DNA from: Amoebidium appalachense
Lineage: Eukaryota > Ichthyosporea
NCBI GenBank assembly: GCA_963693365.1
Contig: CAVNZM010000012.1
Span: 1,984,001 to 2,048,000, forward strand
DNA: 64,000 nt
Direction: 5' to 3'
Of the stretch, positions 37,468 through 47,419 are shown one piece after another. The notes below the pieces were generated by a model. The model did no database searches. It saw only the letters and a program-made list of their open reading frames with translations, and was not told the origin of the DNA. Positions within the stretch are counted from its first letter, which is position 1, and each line of letters opens with the position of its first letter. A program made the position numbers and the translations under genes.

Positions 37468-37972
37468 TTTTAATTTTGATTTTTTCGTGTGTTGCCTGTT
37501 TTCGTGTTGGAAAAAGTGAGGTATCTTTGCACATGTGTGTGCCTTTTATATGTGCTGGTGCCTGCTCTTTTTGGCAAGTCTCCCCCCCTTGTATGCATGT
37601 ATGGTGCTGTTGTTGGTGTTCATGCTTCTGCCCAAGGCCACATTGGAAGGGTTTGTGTTTGCATTAAACTCTGATTTTATTTGCTGCTTCCCCTCATGCA
37701 TACGGTGCACGTGGTGTATGCCCAAAAACACCGTCTTTTTCTTTAAGTTTTTCTTCTGACCCCCTTTCCCATGCACACTGCACCCCATTTTTCCTTTTTT
37801 CTGAAGCTAAGTTAACAGACACCCCATATAATTTTCATGTCTACCCTAACGTATTCCCTGCATACTTTGATACTTTGATTTAACTTTGATTTAAAAATTG
37901 CATACTTTAACTTAAAATGCTAACTAACCCTTCCCCTTCCCTCCCCCTCCCTCCCCCTCCCCCTCCCCCCAC
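37468..37972. other. spacer upstream of the VLTF3-like gene, downstream of PolB
   Basis: About 500 bp, much more AT-rich than the genes. Contains direct repeats of the TACTTTGAT/AACTTTGATTTAA kind (about 37862-37910) and a C-rich run next to the PolB stop (37927-37970). Probably holds the promoter of the VLTF3-like gene and the 3' end of PolB. Small frames here lack coding character. Confidence 0.55.
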
Positions 37973-40900
37973 TCAAAACTGCAGAGTCCCCTCCGGTGCT
38001 GCCCACCCAATGGGGTAGCTGCGTACACTGCCGTCGGCTGCCTCAAACACCCCCCTCTTGTCGAAGGCCCCCGACTGTGTCTTCCTCTGGTCCTTGCTGG
38101 CCAGGTGGTAGTTGTGGGGCACCCCGGGCACGGGCTCGCGCAGCAGCCGGTGGTTGGTGACACTCACACTCGGCATCTCCCCGTGCACCAGCATACGGAG
38201 GCTGGGGAGGTTCACCATGTCGGCTGCACGACGGGAGAGGGTGATGCCCTTGACCTTGACGTCGGTCTTGCCGTCCTGGGTGCGGTAGGCATAGGTCTTG
38301 GGGGCCACTCCAACAAACTCGACGATGGGGGCGGTGGTCTCGTTCTTCCAGTTGCCCAGCAAGTCCCCGTTGGTGGAGTCGATGTTGTGGCTGAGGTGGG
38401 GCACCCTGCTGTCGTAGTGGTAGACGATGGAGTCCGTGTCCATGTACACCACCTGCTGGGGGGAGAGGGACCGGAGGGCACCATAGAGGTGCAGCCGTGC
38501 ATGGGCCGTCACGAACGTGCCGATGGCGATGTTCGCGTAGGAGGGGGGTGGGGCCGTCTCCTTCTTGGGCCTGTACTTGATGGCCACCCTCTGCTCGCCG
38601 ATGGGCTCGACGTCCAGCACCAAGATGTTGGGGTTGGTCACCAGCAGACTCAGCCGATCGACATCGTCGACAAACTCGATGGTGTCGAGCCCTGCCCTCT
38701 GCACCAGCTTGCCCCAGAGGCTGTTCAAAAACAGCTTGCTGATGGTACGAAGGGCAGGGTTGGGGCTGAACTCGTCGGCCGTCACCGTGATGCCGTAGTG
38801 CTCCTTGAACAGGTGCACGAGGGCGGGTATGTCGGCAGGATCCACGGTGGTGCTGGTGAGCTTCACCTTCAGGAAGGTCTGCACGTACTTCCGAAACAGG
38901 TTCTTGGTGCGTTTCTTGAAATGCACCACATCGTACACATCGAGGATGGTGTACCCATCACGCACGGCCACCTTCAGCTCCTCCGTCGTCCACGTGCCGA
39001 CCAGTGCCCTCTCCTCGTCCGTGTGTGTGCATTGCACATGCTCACGCACCCGGGGGTTGCCCTCCTCGTCCATGCAGGTGGCCAGGGCCTCCTCCTTGCT
39101 GCTGCAGGCCCTGCACAGCACAAAGCCCAGCTTGTCGTACCCCTGGGCACCCGTCATACGCACAGGCAGCACGGGGATGAAGAGATCCTTGGGGGGGAGC
39201 ACCCTCACACGTGCAACACCAAAGTACCCCTTGGTCCTGGCCTTGGGGGAGCCGGGGGTCATACGGCACGTCTTGTCGAGCCTCTCCTTGAGCACCTGGG
39301 GGTCCGTGACGATGACCGAGGGGTGGTCCTCCGGCTTGATGGGCAGTGACGTGAACCACTGTGACTTGCCCACCGGCATGTACTTGTCAATCATCACGTA
39401 CGGGTAGAGGGACGTGACGTCGACGTACTTGAGCCCTGCCTGTGGCCAGTCCTCCTCCTTGACCTCGATGTGACGAGTGATGACCTCCGTACGGCCACCA
39501 AAGAAGGCATCACGGAACTGCACCGGGCCCGTGGGCACGGGGGCCACCCTGCCGGTGCCCTCCCTCCGTGCTGCCTGTGCTGCAAGTGCTGCCTTCACCT
39601 CCGGGCTCTGCCGAAGCCTGTCCCACCTGCACTCCCACATGCTCTGCACCTTGTGCCCCTGGGCACGGATGTACCTCTCGTGGCCCATGGTGCTGTCGTA
39701 GGCCTCCTTGGCCGACCTCTTCACCACCCTCATCGTCAGATCCTCGTGCATATTGCATTCGGGGCACCCGTGGAACACACACCCGTGGAAGAAGTAGTAG
39801 GTGCACGTGCCGTCGTCGTGGGTGGCCTTGGCATCGGCCGTGGCCCGCCCGTGGGGGCCGTACCCGGTGGCCTCGTGCCGTGCAATGTCGTCGGGCCCCA
39901 CCCCCAGCCCGTGGGTGACGTAGTCGATGTACTCCTGCTCCTTCTTGCTGCTGTTGACGTTGCCCATGGTCTGGTCTCGAAGCACAGCCACGTCCTTGGG
40001 CATGGCCTGTGAGATCCAGAAGTGCATGGCCAGTGCTGCAAGGGTCACACACGTGAAGGGGTCGATGCCCGTCAGCTCAATGAGTTTGGACATGAAGGCC
40101 TTGACCACCTGCTGCAGCAGCACCACGTCCTTGACACAGTAGTCCTCACACTGCTGCACAATGTCGTAGCACGTGGCTGCCGGGGCCCCCTCAAGCAGAC
40201 GTGCCTGCTCCTCGTGCCACCACTGCATGAAGGCAGCATGCTGTCTGGGCTTCATGTCCTGGGCACCAAAGTCCTCGGGCCCGGGGAAGGGAATGGTGCC
40301 GGCCTTGAAGTTGGCAAAGGTGGCTGCATGGTGGGGGAAGTGGCCCTTGGTCTCCTCACACCCCATGGCCTTGCCCGCATCTGACAGGGACATGGTGAGG
40401 AAGTTGAGGGTGTCCACGAACGTCAGCTCCACCACCGTGGTACGGCTACCGCCCCCCCTCTCCCCCCCGTGCCGTCTCTTGTGGCCGGTGCCTGCTGCTG
40501 CTGCTGCTGCTGCTGCTGCCTGCTGCTGCACATCACCATGGCCATCACCATCCACCGGCATGGGTGTGGGCTCGGGGTCTGCTGCACCGGCACCCTTGAG
40601 GTAGTGACGTATACGGCAGGACTTGATCTTGCTGTTGGTCATGATGGGCACGTACACATAGTCCTGGCTGCCCACCACCCTCTTGGTCACAAAGTGGAAG
40701 TCGAAGCCACTGCCGTTGTGGCAAAACACCCGGCCACCGGCGTGGGCAGGGGTGTCAAACAGCCACTTGACCACCTTGTCAATCACGTGGTGGTTGTCGT
40801 CCATCAACACGTCCCAGGCGTCCTTGCCGTCGGCCGAGGGCTCCGGCCAGAAGATGATGGGGCCAGTCGGTTGGCCATCTGACGGCTCGACGTACATGGC

Positions 40901-43531
40901 CACAGCAAGGTACACAATGTGGATGAAGTGGGGGTTGTCGGGTGTGTGGTCGGGGGCTGGCACCGGCATGGTCTCAAAGTCCAGCACAATGTCCCTGATG
41001 GGCTGCCTGGTCTGCTTCCACACACCCCCGGGTCCGCTGCCGTCATTGTCGGGCACGTGCCGTTTGCACACGTGTGCACCCACCCTGCTGCCGGCAGCAT
41101 CCACCCTGACCCTCTGCCGTGCAGGTGACTCTCCCCCCTCCTCCCCCTCCCCCTGCTCGTTGGAGAAGCATGCCACCCTGTCACACACCGCACCGTCTGC
41201 ATCCGTGTGTGTGCACATATACACACGCCGTTGGCCACTGAGCTTGCTACGTATGAGGCACGTGTGGTTGCCGGGCATATAGCCCCCACAGCCCTTGCAG
41301 GCGTAGTCGGTGCACAGGTGTTGTGTCCACGTGTCGTCCTTCTTGGCCCCGTGCTCACCCCCCTCACCCCCCTCCCCCTCCCCCTCAGACATCTGCATGA
41401 GGTCGACGGCATCATCCTCGTCATCACTCTCACTCTCGTCGTCTGACGACTCGACAAGGCAGGGTGGGGGGTCTGTGCCTGTGTCGGAGTCCTCCCCCTC
41501 CGTGTCCGTGGCATAGTCCCAGTCCTCCCCCTCGTCGTTGGGGCCTGCATCTGCCCCTGCATCGTACCCCCCTTGCTCCTGGGCAGTGTGCAGCCGGCGT
41601 AGACGGCGCACGCTGGCGTACTTGAACTTGTAGAAGAACCGGCCGGCAGGATTGCCCGACACACACACCCTGAGGGCATCATCTCCACTGCCAATCATCC
41701 TGTACCCCTGCAGGCCGTGGGTGCACGTGGCCAGCCGGCACCAGAACACGGTGTCACAGAAGGATTGTTGCCGGCCGTCGGCCCTGGCCCCGGCCCCCTT
41801 GAGCTTGGTGCTGTGGTTGGCCATGCACCTGGCCGAAGGGAAGAGGCCACAGCAGTCGTCACAACGGTAAGGCCATGCATCCTCCCCCACCCGTGCTAGC
41901 TCCACACGGCGCCCGGGGGTCCACACACAGGCATCTGCCTGGTCGATGTGGTTCCCCTTTGATCCACAGTTCCCACACCGGTTCACACAACGGTGCACCC
42001 CCATGTTCTTGGATTGCACGGTCTGGTTGCAGTGGAAGCAGGTGCTGAGGCTCCGACGTACGGCCCCCGTGTGGTTGCCGTTGCGCAGGCGCTCGATGGT
42101 GTTGCTGACATTGGAGGGGATGGCCATGAAGTGGCCCAGCTTCTGGGAGTGGCCAAGGTACATGGTGCACAGCTTGCCGGGGGGAAGGGCCGAGCTCACG
42201 TCCCCGTACCTTCTTGCCACCCTACCCTTGCTGTCCAGGTCCACCACCACCAGCCGTAGACGGGTGACTGACTGGGTCTCACTGGCAATCTGCATGTTGA
42301 GGGCATCCACGGCTGCACCCAACTGATCCACCGTCAGCCCGTCCTCTGCAGGCACAGGCAGCTTGTACTTGGCCCACAGCCGGCGGGTGGCCCTTGCCAG
42401 CCTGCGCAGGTAGCGGTCCTGGAAGTTGCTCCTTGGGTTGATGGGTGGCTGCAGCAGGTTGCACACCCCACAGCCGGAAGACACAGACCTACCCAGAGCC
42501 TTGTTGCCAATACCAATCACATCCATAGGGTCCAGTAGTTGGCACAGCACGTGGTGGTCCTTGAGCTTCATGAGGTCACCCCCATTGCCCAGGTTCTTAC
42601 GAGTGTGCTCGGAGGGCAGGCTGCCGTTCTCGTTGCTGTTGGCTGCCTTGCTGACCCACATTGCCATACAGTACACCAGGCACAGCTGGGCACAGGAGGG
42701 GCCGTCGGCAATCTCAAGCAGCTGATGGTGGTCAAGCTCCTTCTCCCCTGTCACCTGCGGGTCGTTGCTGCTGCAGGCTGCCTTCACCAGGGTGGTCACA
42801 TCCACCACGGCCTTGGCCTCCACCAGCTCCCGCAGCCACTGGGCTGTCACCCCTGTGAGGGTGGACAGGGACCCGCAGGCACCCTTCCTCACCATGTCCT
42901 TGGGCCGGACCACGGTCAGATGCACACTGGATCGCCCGTCCATAAAGGTCTCGGCTGCACTCTGGGTGCGTTGGCGTATGTTCTCCATCAGCTTGAGCAC
43001 CACGGCATTCACATCACCGTTGAACACGTCCATGGGGCCTGCCGTAAACACACGACGGTTGGTGACATCGGCGTTGGGGTTGCCGTCATCCCCCACCTGG
43101 TTGTCCACACCATTGGCCTGCACGTGCAAGCTGATGATGCGTACGATGATCATGTCCCCCACCTGCACATCTGCACGGGCGATGGCATCAAACAGCATAG
43201 CTGCAAAGAACTGGGGGAACTCGGTGACGTCCATGGTGCGCAGGGGTTGGTACTCGAGGGTGTGGCCGCGTACGCCCAACCCCCTTGCCTGCATGTCATC
43301 CACCCGTGAACGCAGCTGCCAGTTGCCCTCGGCAGGCATGGCAATGATCTGGGGGTCATCTGGGTGGTTGATGGGGGCGGGGGCAGGGGGGAGGCCGGGG
43401 GGGGGTGGGGGTGGGGGTGGTGGGCCCTGCAGGGCCTGCAGAAACGGGTTGGCTTGCAGGGCCTGCTGCGGGTCGGCATCCAGTGCCCGCAGCAGGTCCT
43501 CTATGAAACCTTCCTGGCTGTCGTCTAACAT
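37973..43531 (-). CDS. POLB: protein-primed family B DNA polymerase, very long
   Basis: 1,852 residues, from MLDDSQEGFIED. The N-terminal 800 residues include a Pro run (about 37-50), several Cys/His clusters that look like zinc fingers (CFHCNQTVQSKNMGVHRC, CGNCGSKGNH, CDDCCGLF, CKGCGGYMPGNHTC) and acidic repeats. Exonuclease motifs: LDFETMP (about 850), FCHNGSGFDFHF, and CEDYCVKDV. An Ala/Gln microsatellite lies between them. The FFHGCVFHGCPEC element (about 1250), typical of Polinton-type polymerases, precedes polymerase motif A VDVTSLYPYV (about 1373), motif B LFLNSLWGKL (about 1603) and motif C YMDTDSIVYH (about 1695). All catalytic residues are present. It would replicate the element from its ends using a protein primer. 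It is much longer than the roughly 1,000-1,300 residues common in Polintons, owing to the N-terminal extension. Confidence 0.95.
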   Translation of the reverse strand: MLDDSQEGFIEDLLRALDADPQQALQANPFLQALQGPPPPPPPPPGLPPAPAPINHPDDPQIIAMPAEGNWQLRSRVDDMQARGLGVRGHTLEYQPLRTMDVTEFPQFFAAMLFDAIARADVQVGDMIIVRIISLHVQANGVDNQVGDDGNPNADVTNRRVFTAGPMDVFNGDVNAVVLKLMENIRQRTQSAAETFMDGRSSVHLTVVRPKDMVRKGACGSLSTLTGVTAQWLRELVEAKAVVDVTTLVKAACSSNDPQVTGEKELDHHQLLEIADGPSCAQLCLVYCMAMWVSKAANSNENGSLPSEHTRKNLGNGGDLMKLKDHHVLCQLLDPMDVIGIGNKALGRSVSSGCGVCNLLQPPINPRSNFQDRYLRRLARATRRLWAKYKLPVPAEDGLTVDQLGAAVDALNMQIASETQSVTRLRLVVVDLDSKGRVARRYGDVSSALPPGKLCTMYLGHSQKLGHFMAIPSNVSNTIERLRNGNHTGAVRRSLSTCFHCNQTVQSKNMGVHRCVNRCGNCGSKGNHIDQADACVWTPGRRVELARVGEDAWPYRCDDCCGLFPSARCMANHSTKLKGAGARADGRQQSFCDTVFWCRLATCTHGLQGYRMIGSGDDALRVCVSGNPAGRFFYKFKYASVRRLRRLHTAQEQGGYDAGADAGPNDEGEDWDYATDTEGEDSDTGTDPPPCLVESSDDESESDDEDDAVDLMQMSEGEGEGGEGGEHGAKKDDTWTQHLCTDYACKGCGGYMPGNHTCLIRSKLSGQRRVYMCTHTDADGAVCDRVACFSNEQGEGEEGGESPARQRVRVDAAGSRVGAHVCKRHVPDNDGSGPGGVWKQTRQPIRDIVLDFETMPVPAPDHTPDNPHFIHIVYLAVAMYVEPSDGQPTGPIIFWPEPSADGKDAWDVLMDDNHHVIDKVVKWLFDTPAHAGGRVFCHNGSGFDFHFVTKRVVGSQDYVYVPIMTNSKIKSCRIRHYLKGAGAADPEPTPMPVDGDGHGDVQQQAAAAAAAAAGTGHKRRHGGERGGGSRTTVVELTFVDTLNFLTMSLSDAGKAMGCEETKGHFPHHAATFANFKAGTIPFPGPEDFGAQDMKPRQHAAFMQWWHEEQARLLEGAPAATCYDIVQQCEDYCVKDVVLLQQVVKAFMSKLIELTGIDPFTCVTLAALAMHFWISQAMPKDVAVLRDQTMGNVNSSKKEQEYIDYVTHGLGVGPDDIARHEATGYGPHGRATADAKATHDDGTCTYYFFHGCVFHGCPECNMHEDLTMRVVKRSAKEAYDSTMGHERYIRAQGHKVQSMWECRWDRLRQSPEVKAALAAQAARREGTGRVAPVPTGPVQFRDAFFGGRTEVITRHIEVKEEDWPQAGLKYVDVTSLYPYVMIDKYMPVGKSQWFTSLPIKPEDHPSVIVTDPQVLKERLDKTCRMTPGSPKARTKGYFGVARVRVLPPKDLFIPVLPVRMTGAQGYDKLGFVLCRACSSKEEALATCMDEEGNPRVREHVQCTHTDEERALVGTWTTEELKVAVRDGYTILDVYDVVHFKKRTKNLFRKYVQTFLKVKLTSTTVDPADIPALVHLFKEHYGITVTADEFSPNPALRTISKLFLNSLWGKLVQRAGLDTIEFVDDVDRLSLLVTNPNILVLDVEPIGEQRVAIKYRPKKETAPPPSYANIAIGTFVTAHARLHLYGALRSLSPQQVVYMDTDSIVYHYDSRVPHLSHNIDSTNGDLLGNWKNETTAPIVEFVGVAPKTYAYRTQDGKTDVKVKGITLSRRAADMVNLPSLRMLVHGEMPSVSVTNHRLLREPVPGVPHNYHLASKDQRKTQSGAFDKRGVFEAADGSVRSYPIGWAAPEGTLQF

Positions 43532-43741
43532 CCTGAACAGTAATCTTAGATCTTAGCCACAATGTAATTGCCAGGCAGCGCCGGCAGCAAAAACATCAAT
43601 AAACAGAACGCAAAATAATGATCCTGTGCGTGCGTAAGTGCGCCACCATTGTTTACACAAGGCGGCCAATAGGAAACCCAGGTTGACCGATCCGGGCGCT
43701 CATTGGCCGCCTTGGAAATGGAATGTGCTATCTTAATGTTC
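43532..43741 (-). promoter_or_regulatory. PolB upstream region with GGCGGCCAAT motifs
   Basis: Unique DNA between PolB and the right inverted repeat. Carries CACAAGGCGGCCAAT at 43656-43670 and an inverted copy at 43702-43715, continuing the set inside the right repeat. Likely promoter of PolB. Confidence 0.55.
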
Positions 43742-44201
43742 ATTGGCCGCCTTGTGCGGCAACTGGCTTTTTGGAACCGAATTATCATTGGCCGCCTTGT
43801 GCATCCGCATTACTATTGGCCGCCTTGTACAAGGAATTCGGAATTCGAATTCTCATTGGCCGCCTTGTGCACACCGTCGCATTCCTTTGATCTCAGAACC
43901 GTGTACGTGTCGCATGTGCGCGTGCGTGCACGCGCACACATGACACGTTTTCCCTTTAATATTTTAATTAAATCCACGTGCTCTGCACGTGTTTATGCAC
44001 ACACACACAGTGTGTGCACGTGCTCCTGTACATATCCATACCCATATCCATATCCTAATCACAATATACACCCATATCATACTGCATATCGCCATATCCC
44101 ATATGCATATCTGCCATATCCTAAGGGGTGCGCCACCCTGCGTTAGTGACGTCACACTTTGTGACGTCACTAACGTGGGGTGCCGCGCCCCTTAATGTAG
44201 T
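43742..44201 (-). repeat. right terminal inverted repeat of inner Polinton
   Basis: 460 bp, reverse complement of 14841-15300 with one visible mismatch. Contains the tip palindrome (44122-44194) and four ATTGGCCGCC motifs. Confidence 0.95.
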
Positions 44202-44206
44202 ATATG
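44202..44206 (+). other. target site duplication ATATG (right)
   Basis: Direct repeat of 14836-14840, immediately after the inner Polinton. Confidence 0.9.
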
Positions 44207-44464
44207 ACGCCAGCCGACTCTGGTCCGCAAGATTCACCCACCCCCACCTTCGAAGTGGCAAAAATTATTGCCCACAAGTACGACTCGGCAACTGCCCAAG
44301 CCCTTTACAAAGTTCGTTGGAAAGGGTACACGGCTAAGAACGACACCTGGGAACCTCACTCCGGCCTGCAAGACACAGCCGCAGGAGCACTCACAGACTA
44401 CCTAGGTACTTTGGTGGCCGGCCCTGCCAGCCAGCCCGCACGAAAGAAGCGCCGACGTCGCTAA
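44204..44464 (+). CDS. pol: chromodomain, displaced 3' end of chromovirus pol
   Basis: 86 codons from the duplicated ATG (MTPADSGPQDSPTPTFEV) to the stop at 44464. The chromodomain is clear: FEVAKIIAHKYDS, ALYKVRWKGYTAKNDTWEP and a C-terminal helix AAGALTDYLGTL, with the aromatic residues that read methyl-lysine largely in place (Y, W, W). It ends in a basic KKRRRR tail. In the intact chromovirus it is the C-terminal part of the integrase, where it directs insertion to marked chromatin. Removing the Polinton and one ATATG leaves the frame open between both parts. Confidence 0.9.
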   Translation: MTPADSGPQDSPTPTFEVAKIIAHKYDSATAQALYKVRWKGYTAKNDTWEPHSGLQDTAAGALTDYLGTLVAGPASQPARKKRRRR

Positions 44465-44470
44465 CTTCCC

Positions 44471-44528
44471 TCAGCCTGGTGGTTTACCGTCTCCAGACCA
44501 TACCACCAGGCTCCCGAGAAGGGGGGAG
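44471..44528 (+). promoter_or_regulatory. 3' hairpin and polypurine tract
   Basis: AGCCTGGTGG (about 44472-44481) pairs with CCACCAGGCT (about 44503-44512), and GAGAAGGGGGGAG (44516-44528) abuts the 3' LTR as the plus-strand primer site. The defective element keeps both the hairpin and the tract. Confidence 0.8.
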
Positions 44529-45138
44529 TGTAAACATCTGTACACGCCGTACATGTTTACTATTACGAATATACTGTACATATCATAGTGATCACGTAGA
44601 TATTGTGTACATATGATCAGATCAATATCACACGCGACAGCCGCGGGCTGCGGCTCACGACTGAGCCGCGGCGCCGGCAATATGCAGTGGCCGTGCAGTC
44701 AGTATGAACCAATAGAATTCGAGAACCGCTAGGATAGGAATGCAAGTCTCATCCACTACGGAGGCGACATCTATAGCTAAACGAACGGAACCAATAAGGA
44801 AATCAGACCCAGTTGCATAAACCTAAACGGGCTTAAGTATTGACCAATCATTTGCCACAAAGTTATCCTTTTAGTTAGCTTCATGTTATTGGTGCACTGT
44901 GTGCACATAAAGACGACCGCACTCTTCTGACTGGTCAGAAGTCACGAAGGCATCAATGCCACCCATCCAGATGATCCGGAACCTGGGGGCTATATAAACA
45001 AGCCGTCCCAGTACGGGGGATCACTCTGAACGAGCACATTAAATAGTAACCTGGCCGCGTGTGCCTTACTACCCGTTCTCTGTCTTTATTCTGATTCAGT
45101 TGTTCTCTGCCTTATCCCAACTAGTTCAACTGTTTACA
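44529..45138 (+). repeat. 3' LTR of chromovirus
   Basis: 610 bp, one visible difference from the 5' LTR, ends TGTTTACA, followed by the GGCAC duplication. Confidence 0.96.
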
Positions 45139-45510
45139 GGCACCTACTTCAACGTGACGTTGGAGCTCCCCAACCCCCTTGGCCGCAACCCCTGCCTCTT
45201 CAAGCTGGGCAACAACGCTGCCTCCATCGACGAGTTTGTGGAGTTTATGAACTCCCAACGTGCCAAGTGCCGTGAGGTGACTGCCTGGGTGTCTGCAGCT
45301 GCCACCAGCGTCATCTACAACAAGAAGAACAACACTGTGCGTTCCAAGCTCGTTGCCCGCAAGGTTCAGGTGTTTGACTTAGATGGCCTGATGGAGCTGG
45401 CTGGTGGTGAGGGGGGCGAGGGGGAGGGGGGTGATGTAGACTTGGGGCAGGCTAAGCGTGCAGGCACGCCCATGCCCGGTAATGACGATGCCAAAATGCT
45501 CAGAATGTAA
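45139..45510 (+). pseudogene. 3' part of outer Polinton gene 1
   Basis: Resumes the gene broken at 7534 and runs to its stop. Differs from the inner copy at a few residues (S for T, A for V, D for E near the acidic block). The gene is split by 37.6 kb of inserted DNA and cannot be expressed as one product. Confidence 0.9.
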
Positions 45511-45833
45511 TGACACACGACTGTATATTGAGAACATATTTGTCTACGGGTGATTGCCACGAAATAAACGGTCAAAAAACTTGTGTTTTTGGGGAAAAAC
45601 GAACACTGTGAGCTATGTGACCGACTTGACTTGTGGCGCAATGAGAGGGAGTGTCAAAGACTTGCGCAAGTATGAGCCGATGAAATTTTGCGAATTTATC
45701 TCCAGGAATGCCCAGCATGTCGTTTTTTCTTCTCTTTCCCTGTCTTTCTCAAAAAAAAACTTGAAAATCCTTTTCAATCATCTCTTTTCGTAGAAAAAAG
45801 TCTTTTAAAGTTTTTGTTACCGTAGTAGACAAA

Positions 45834-45878
<45 letters not shown>

Positions 45879-45986
45879 CTCGTTTCCTTTCGTTAGTTTT
45901 GTGAAAAAACTTGAAAATCCTTTTCAATCATCTCTTTTCGTAGAAAAAAGTCTTTTAAAGTTTTTTTGTTACTTAGACAAATCTTT

Positions 45987-46032
<46 letters not shown>

Positions 46033-46054
46033 GACTTAGGGTCAGAAAGCAATC
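45511..46054. repeat. spacer with paired (CA)n-tailed units, outer copy
   Basis: Counterpart of 16434-16986; units at about 45752-45876 and 45903-46026, with CA tracts of different length from the inner copy. Confidence 0.85.
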
Positions 46055-47098
46055 ATGCCTCCTCGTCGTAGACAACCCACTTCTCGTTTCATGAGAAAGG
46101 CAAAAAGCCCAACCAAGTTTGACCAATTTTTGAACCTCTTTTGTGTTGCGTACGTGGCTGTTTTCAACGCAGCATACGAGTACATTCAGTACATCACAAA
46201 GGGTGATTGGGCCCAGCGCCCACGTTGTCCCAACCTGGTGGAGTGCTATCATAACTGGGCAGAGGCTGAGGAGACACTTATCGAGGCAAACGTTGCAGAG
46301 AAGGACGAGATTCTGGAACGTGAGCGTCTGATTAGTGCCATACAGATTGGCGTTGTGTCATGGTCATTCTCGCAGAAGGAGGCCCTACCGGGGGTTCTAA
46401 ACGAGGTTTTTCATACGGACGTGTTTAAGTGGGACTGCAAGGACGGGGTGTGGTCGGTCGGCATCGCTGTGCCTGTGTATGACACCGGTATGGATGATGG
46501 TTATGGCGAGGCCGAGTCGATCTTTAAAGACCGTGACGACACGTTCACTTTCACCCGCAAGTGCTTCGATTTCATGCAGGGGGTGGTCAACATACTCGAA
46601 CGGGCCGGGAAGTTAGATTTGATGCTACACCAACACGTCATCGACACCTACACCGACACCATGGATATTTGGGGAGCAGCATGCAAGTACAAAAAGTTTA
46701 TCAATGGAGAGTGGTTTGCCCCCGTCATACCCATGTACGACTTCTACCCGGCATCCAGACAGGAGAAACAGGTGGAATTGGGTAGAGAGACGGTCGAGAA
46801 GGTCATGGATGCCCTCGAGCTACTTACCCATGGACACGTTGCCTACCCCCGTGACATTATGGACCTGCTGAACGAATGCATCGGCATACCTCAGCTGTTT
46901 AGTGTGGTTTACGAGAGAGTCAGCAAGAGCACACGGTATGCTAAAAAACGCCCCAAATTCCAGAATTCTGTGATGAGAAAGACGGAGTATGTGTCGGTGT
47001 GGACCCTTATACTGGCAGCCCCACCCGAAAGCCCCAACGCACCCGCCGAGCGCCAACCCATCACACTGCAGAAATTAATGCTTAAAGATGGGGAGTAA
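46055..47098 (+). CDS. Polinton gene 2, outer copy
   Basis: Intact 347-residue counterpart of 16987-18030, one visible residue change (APAERQ here, APTERQ in the inner copy). Confidence 0.85.
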   Translation: MPPRRRQPTSRFMRKAKSPTKFDQFLNLFCVAYVAVFNAAYEYIQYITKGDWAQRPRCPNLVECYHNWAEAEETLIEANVAEKDEILERERLISAIQIGVVSWSFSQKEALPGVLNEVFHTDVFKWDCKDGVWSVGIAVPVYDTGMDDGYGEAESIFKDRDDTFTFTRKCFDFMQGVVNILERAGKLDLMLHQHVIDTYTDTMDIWGAACKYKKFINGEWFAPVIPMYDFYPASRQEKQVELGRETVEKVMDALELLTHGHVAYPRDIMDLLNECIGIPQLFSVVYERVSKSTRYAKKRPKFQNSVMRKTEYVSVWTLILAAPPESPNAPAERQPITLQKLMLKDGE

Positions 47099-47419
47099 GC
47101 ACACACACACACACACACACACACATGCACACATGCACATGCACACTTAAATCGTTGTCTTCTTAGGCACACACACGTGCAGGCACACGTGTGCAATGCA
47201 CCGCAGTAGTCTTGGGTTTGTACTCAGCTTGTTTTTCGTAAAAATAAAAGTTTATTTTTGCCGTCGATTGTCTTTGTAAAAAAGAAAAAACGTGGAAATA
47301 AAGGGCTCTGCCCATTGTCTTCACAAAAAAACGTGTCTATGGTCATGGACGAGCTGAGAGGGTAAAAAACGTATAAAACGTGCAAGTATAGGGCACAGCC
47401 CTGCACGGTCACCCCTAAC
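47099..47419. other. convergent intergenic region, outer copy
   Basis: Counterpart of 18031-18357, with a shorter CA tract. No gene seen. Confidence 0.6.

Larger units (their letters stand above)
14841..44201. mobile_element. inner Polinton/Maverick, complete (29,361 bp)
   Basis: Bounded by 460-bp inverted repeats with ACTACATTAAGG tips and a 5-bp direct duplication of the target. It encodes the diagnostic Polinton set: protein-primed PolB, rve integrase, A32-type packaging ATPase and double-jelly-roll capsid protein, plus about 20 more genes. It is longer than the 15-20 kb usual for Polintons. Almost all genes are intact, in contrast to the outer copy. Both ends transcribe inward: gene 1 from the left repeat and PolB from the right. 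Confidence 0.96.
7535..45138 (+). mobile_element. Ty3/gypsy chromovirus, itself split by the inner Polinton
   Basis: LTRs of 610 bp at 7535-8144 and 44529-45138 begin TGTAAACA and end TGTTTACA. I find a single difference between them (T at about 7978, C at 44972), so insertion was recent. The target duplication is GGCAC (7530-7534 and 45139-45143), and joining the flanks restores the reading frame of Polinton gene 1. Order: LTR, primer binding site, gag, pol (protease, RT, RNase H, integrase), chromodomain, polypurine tract, LTR. Its own length without the inner Polinton is about 8.2 kb. Confidence 0.96.
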
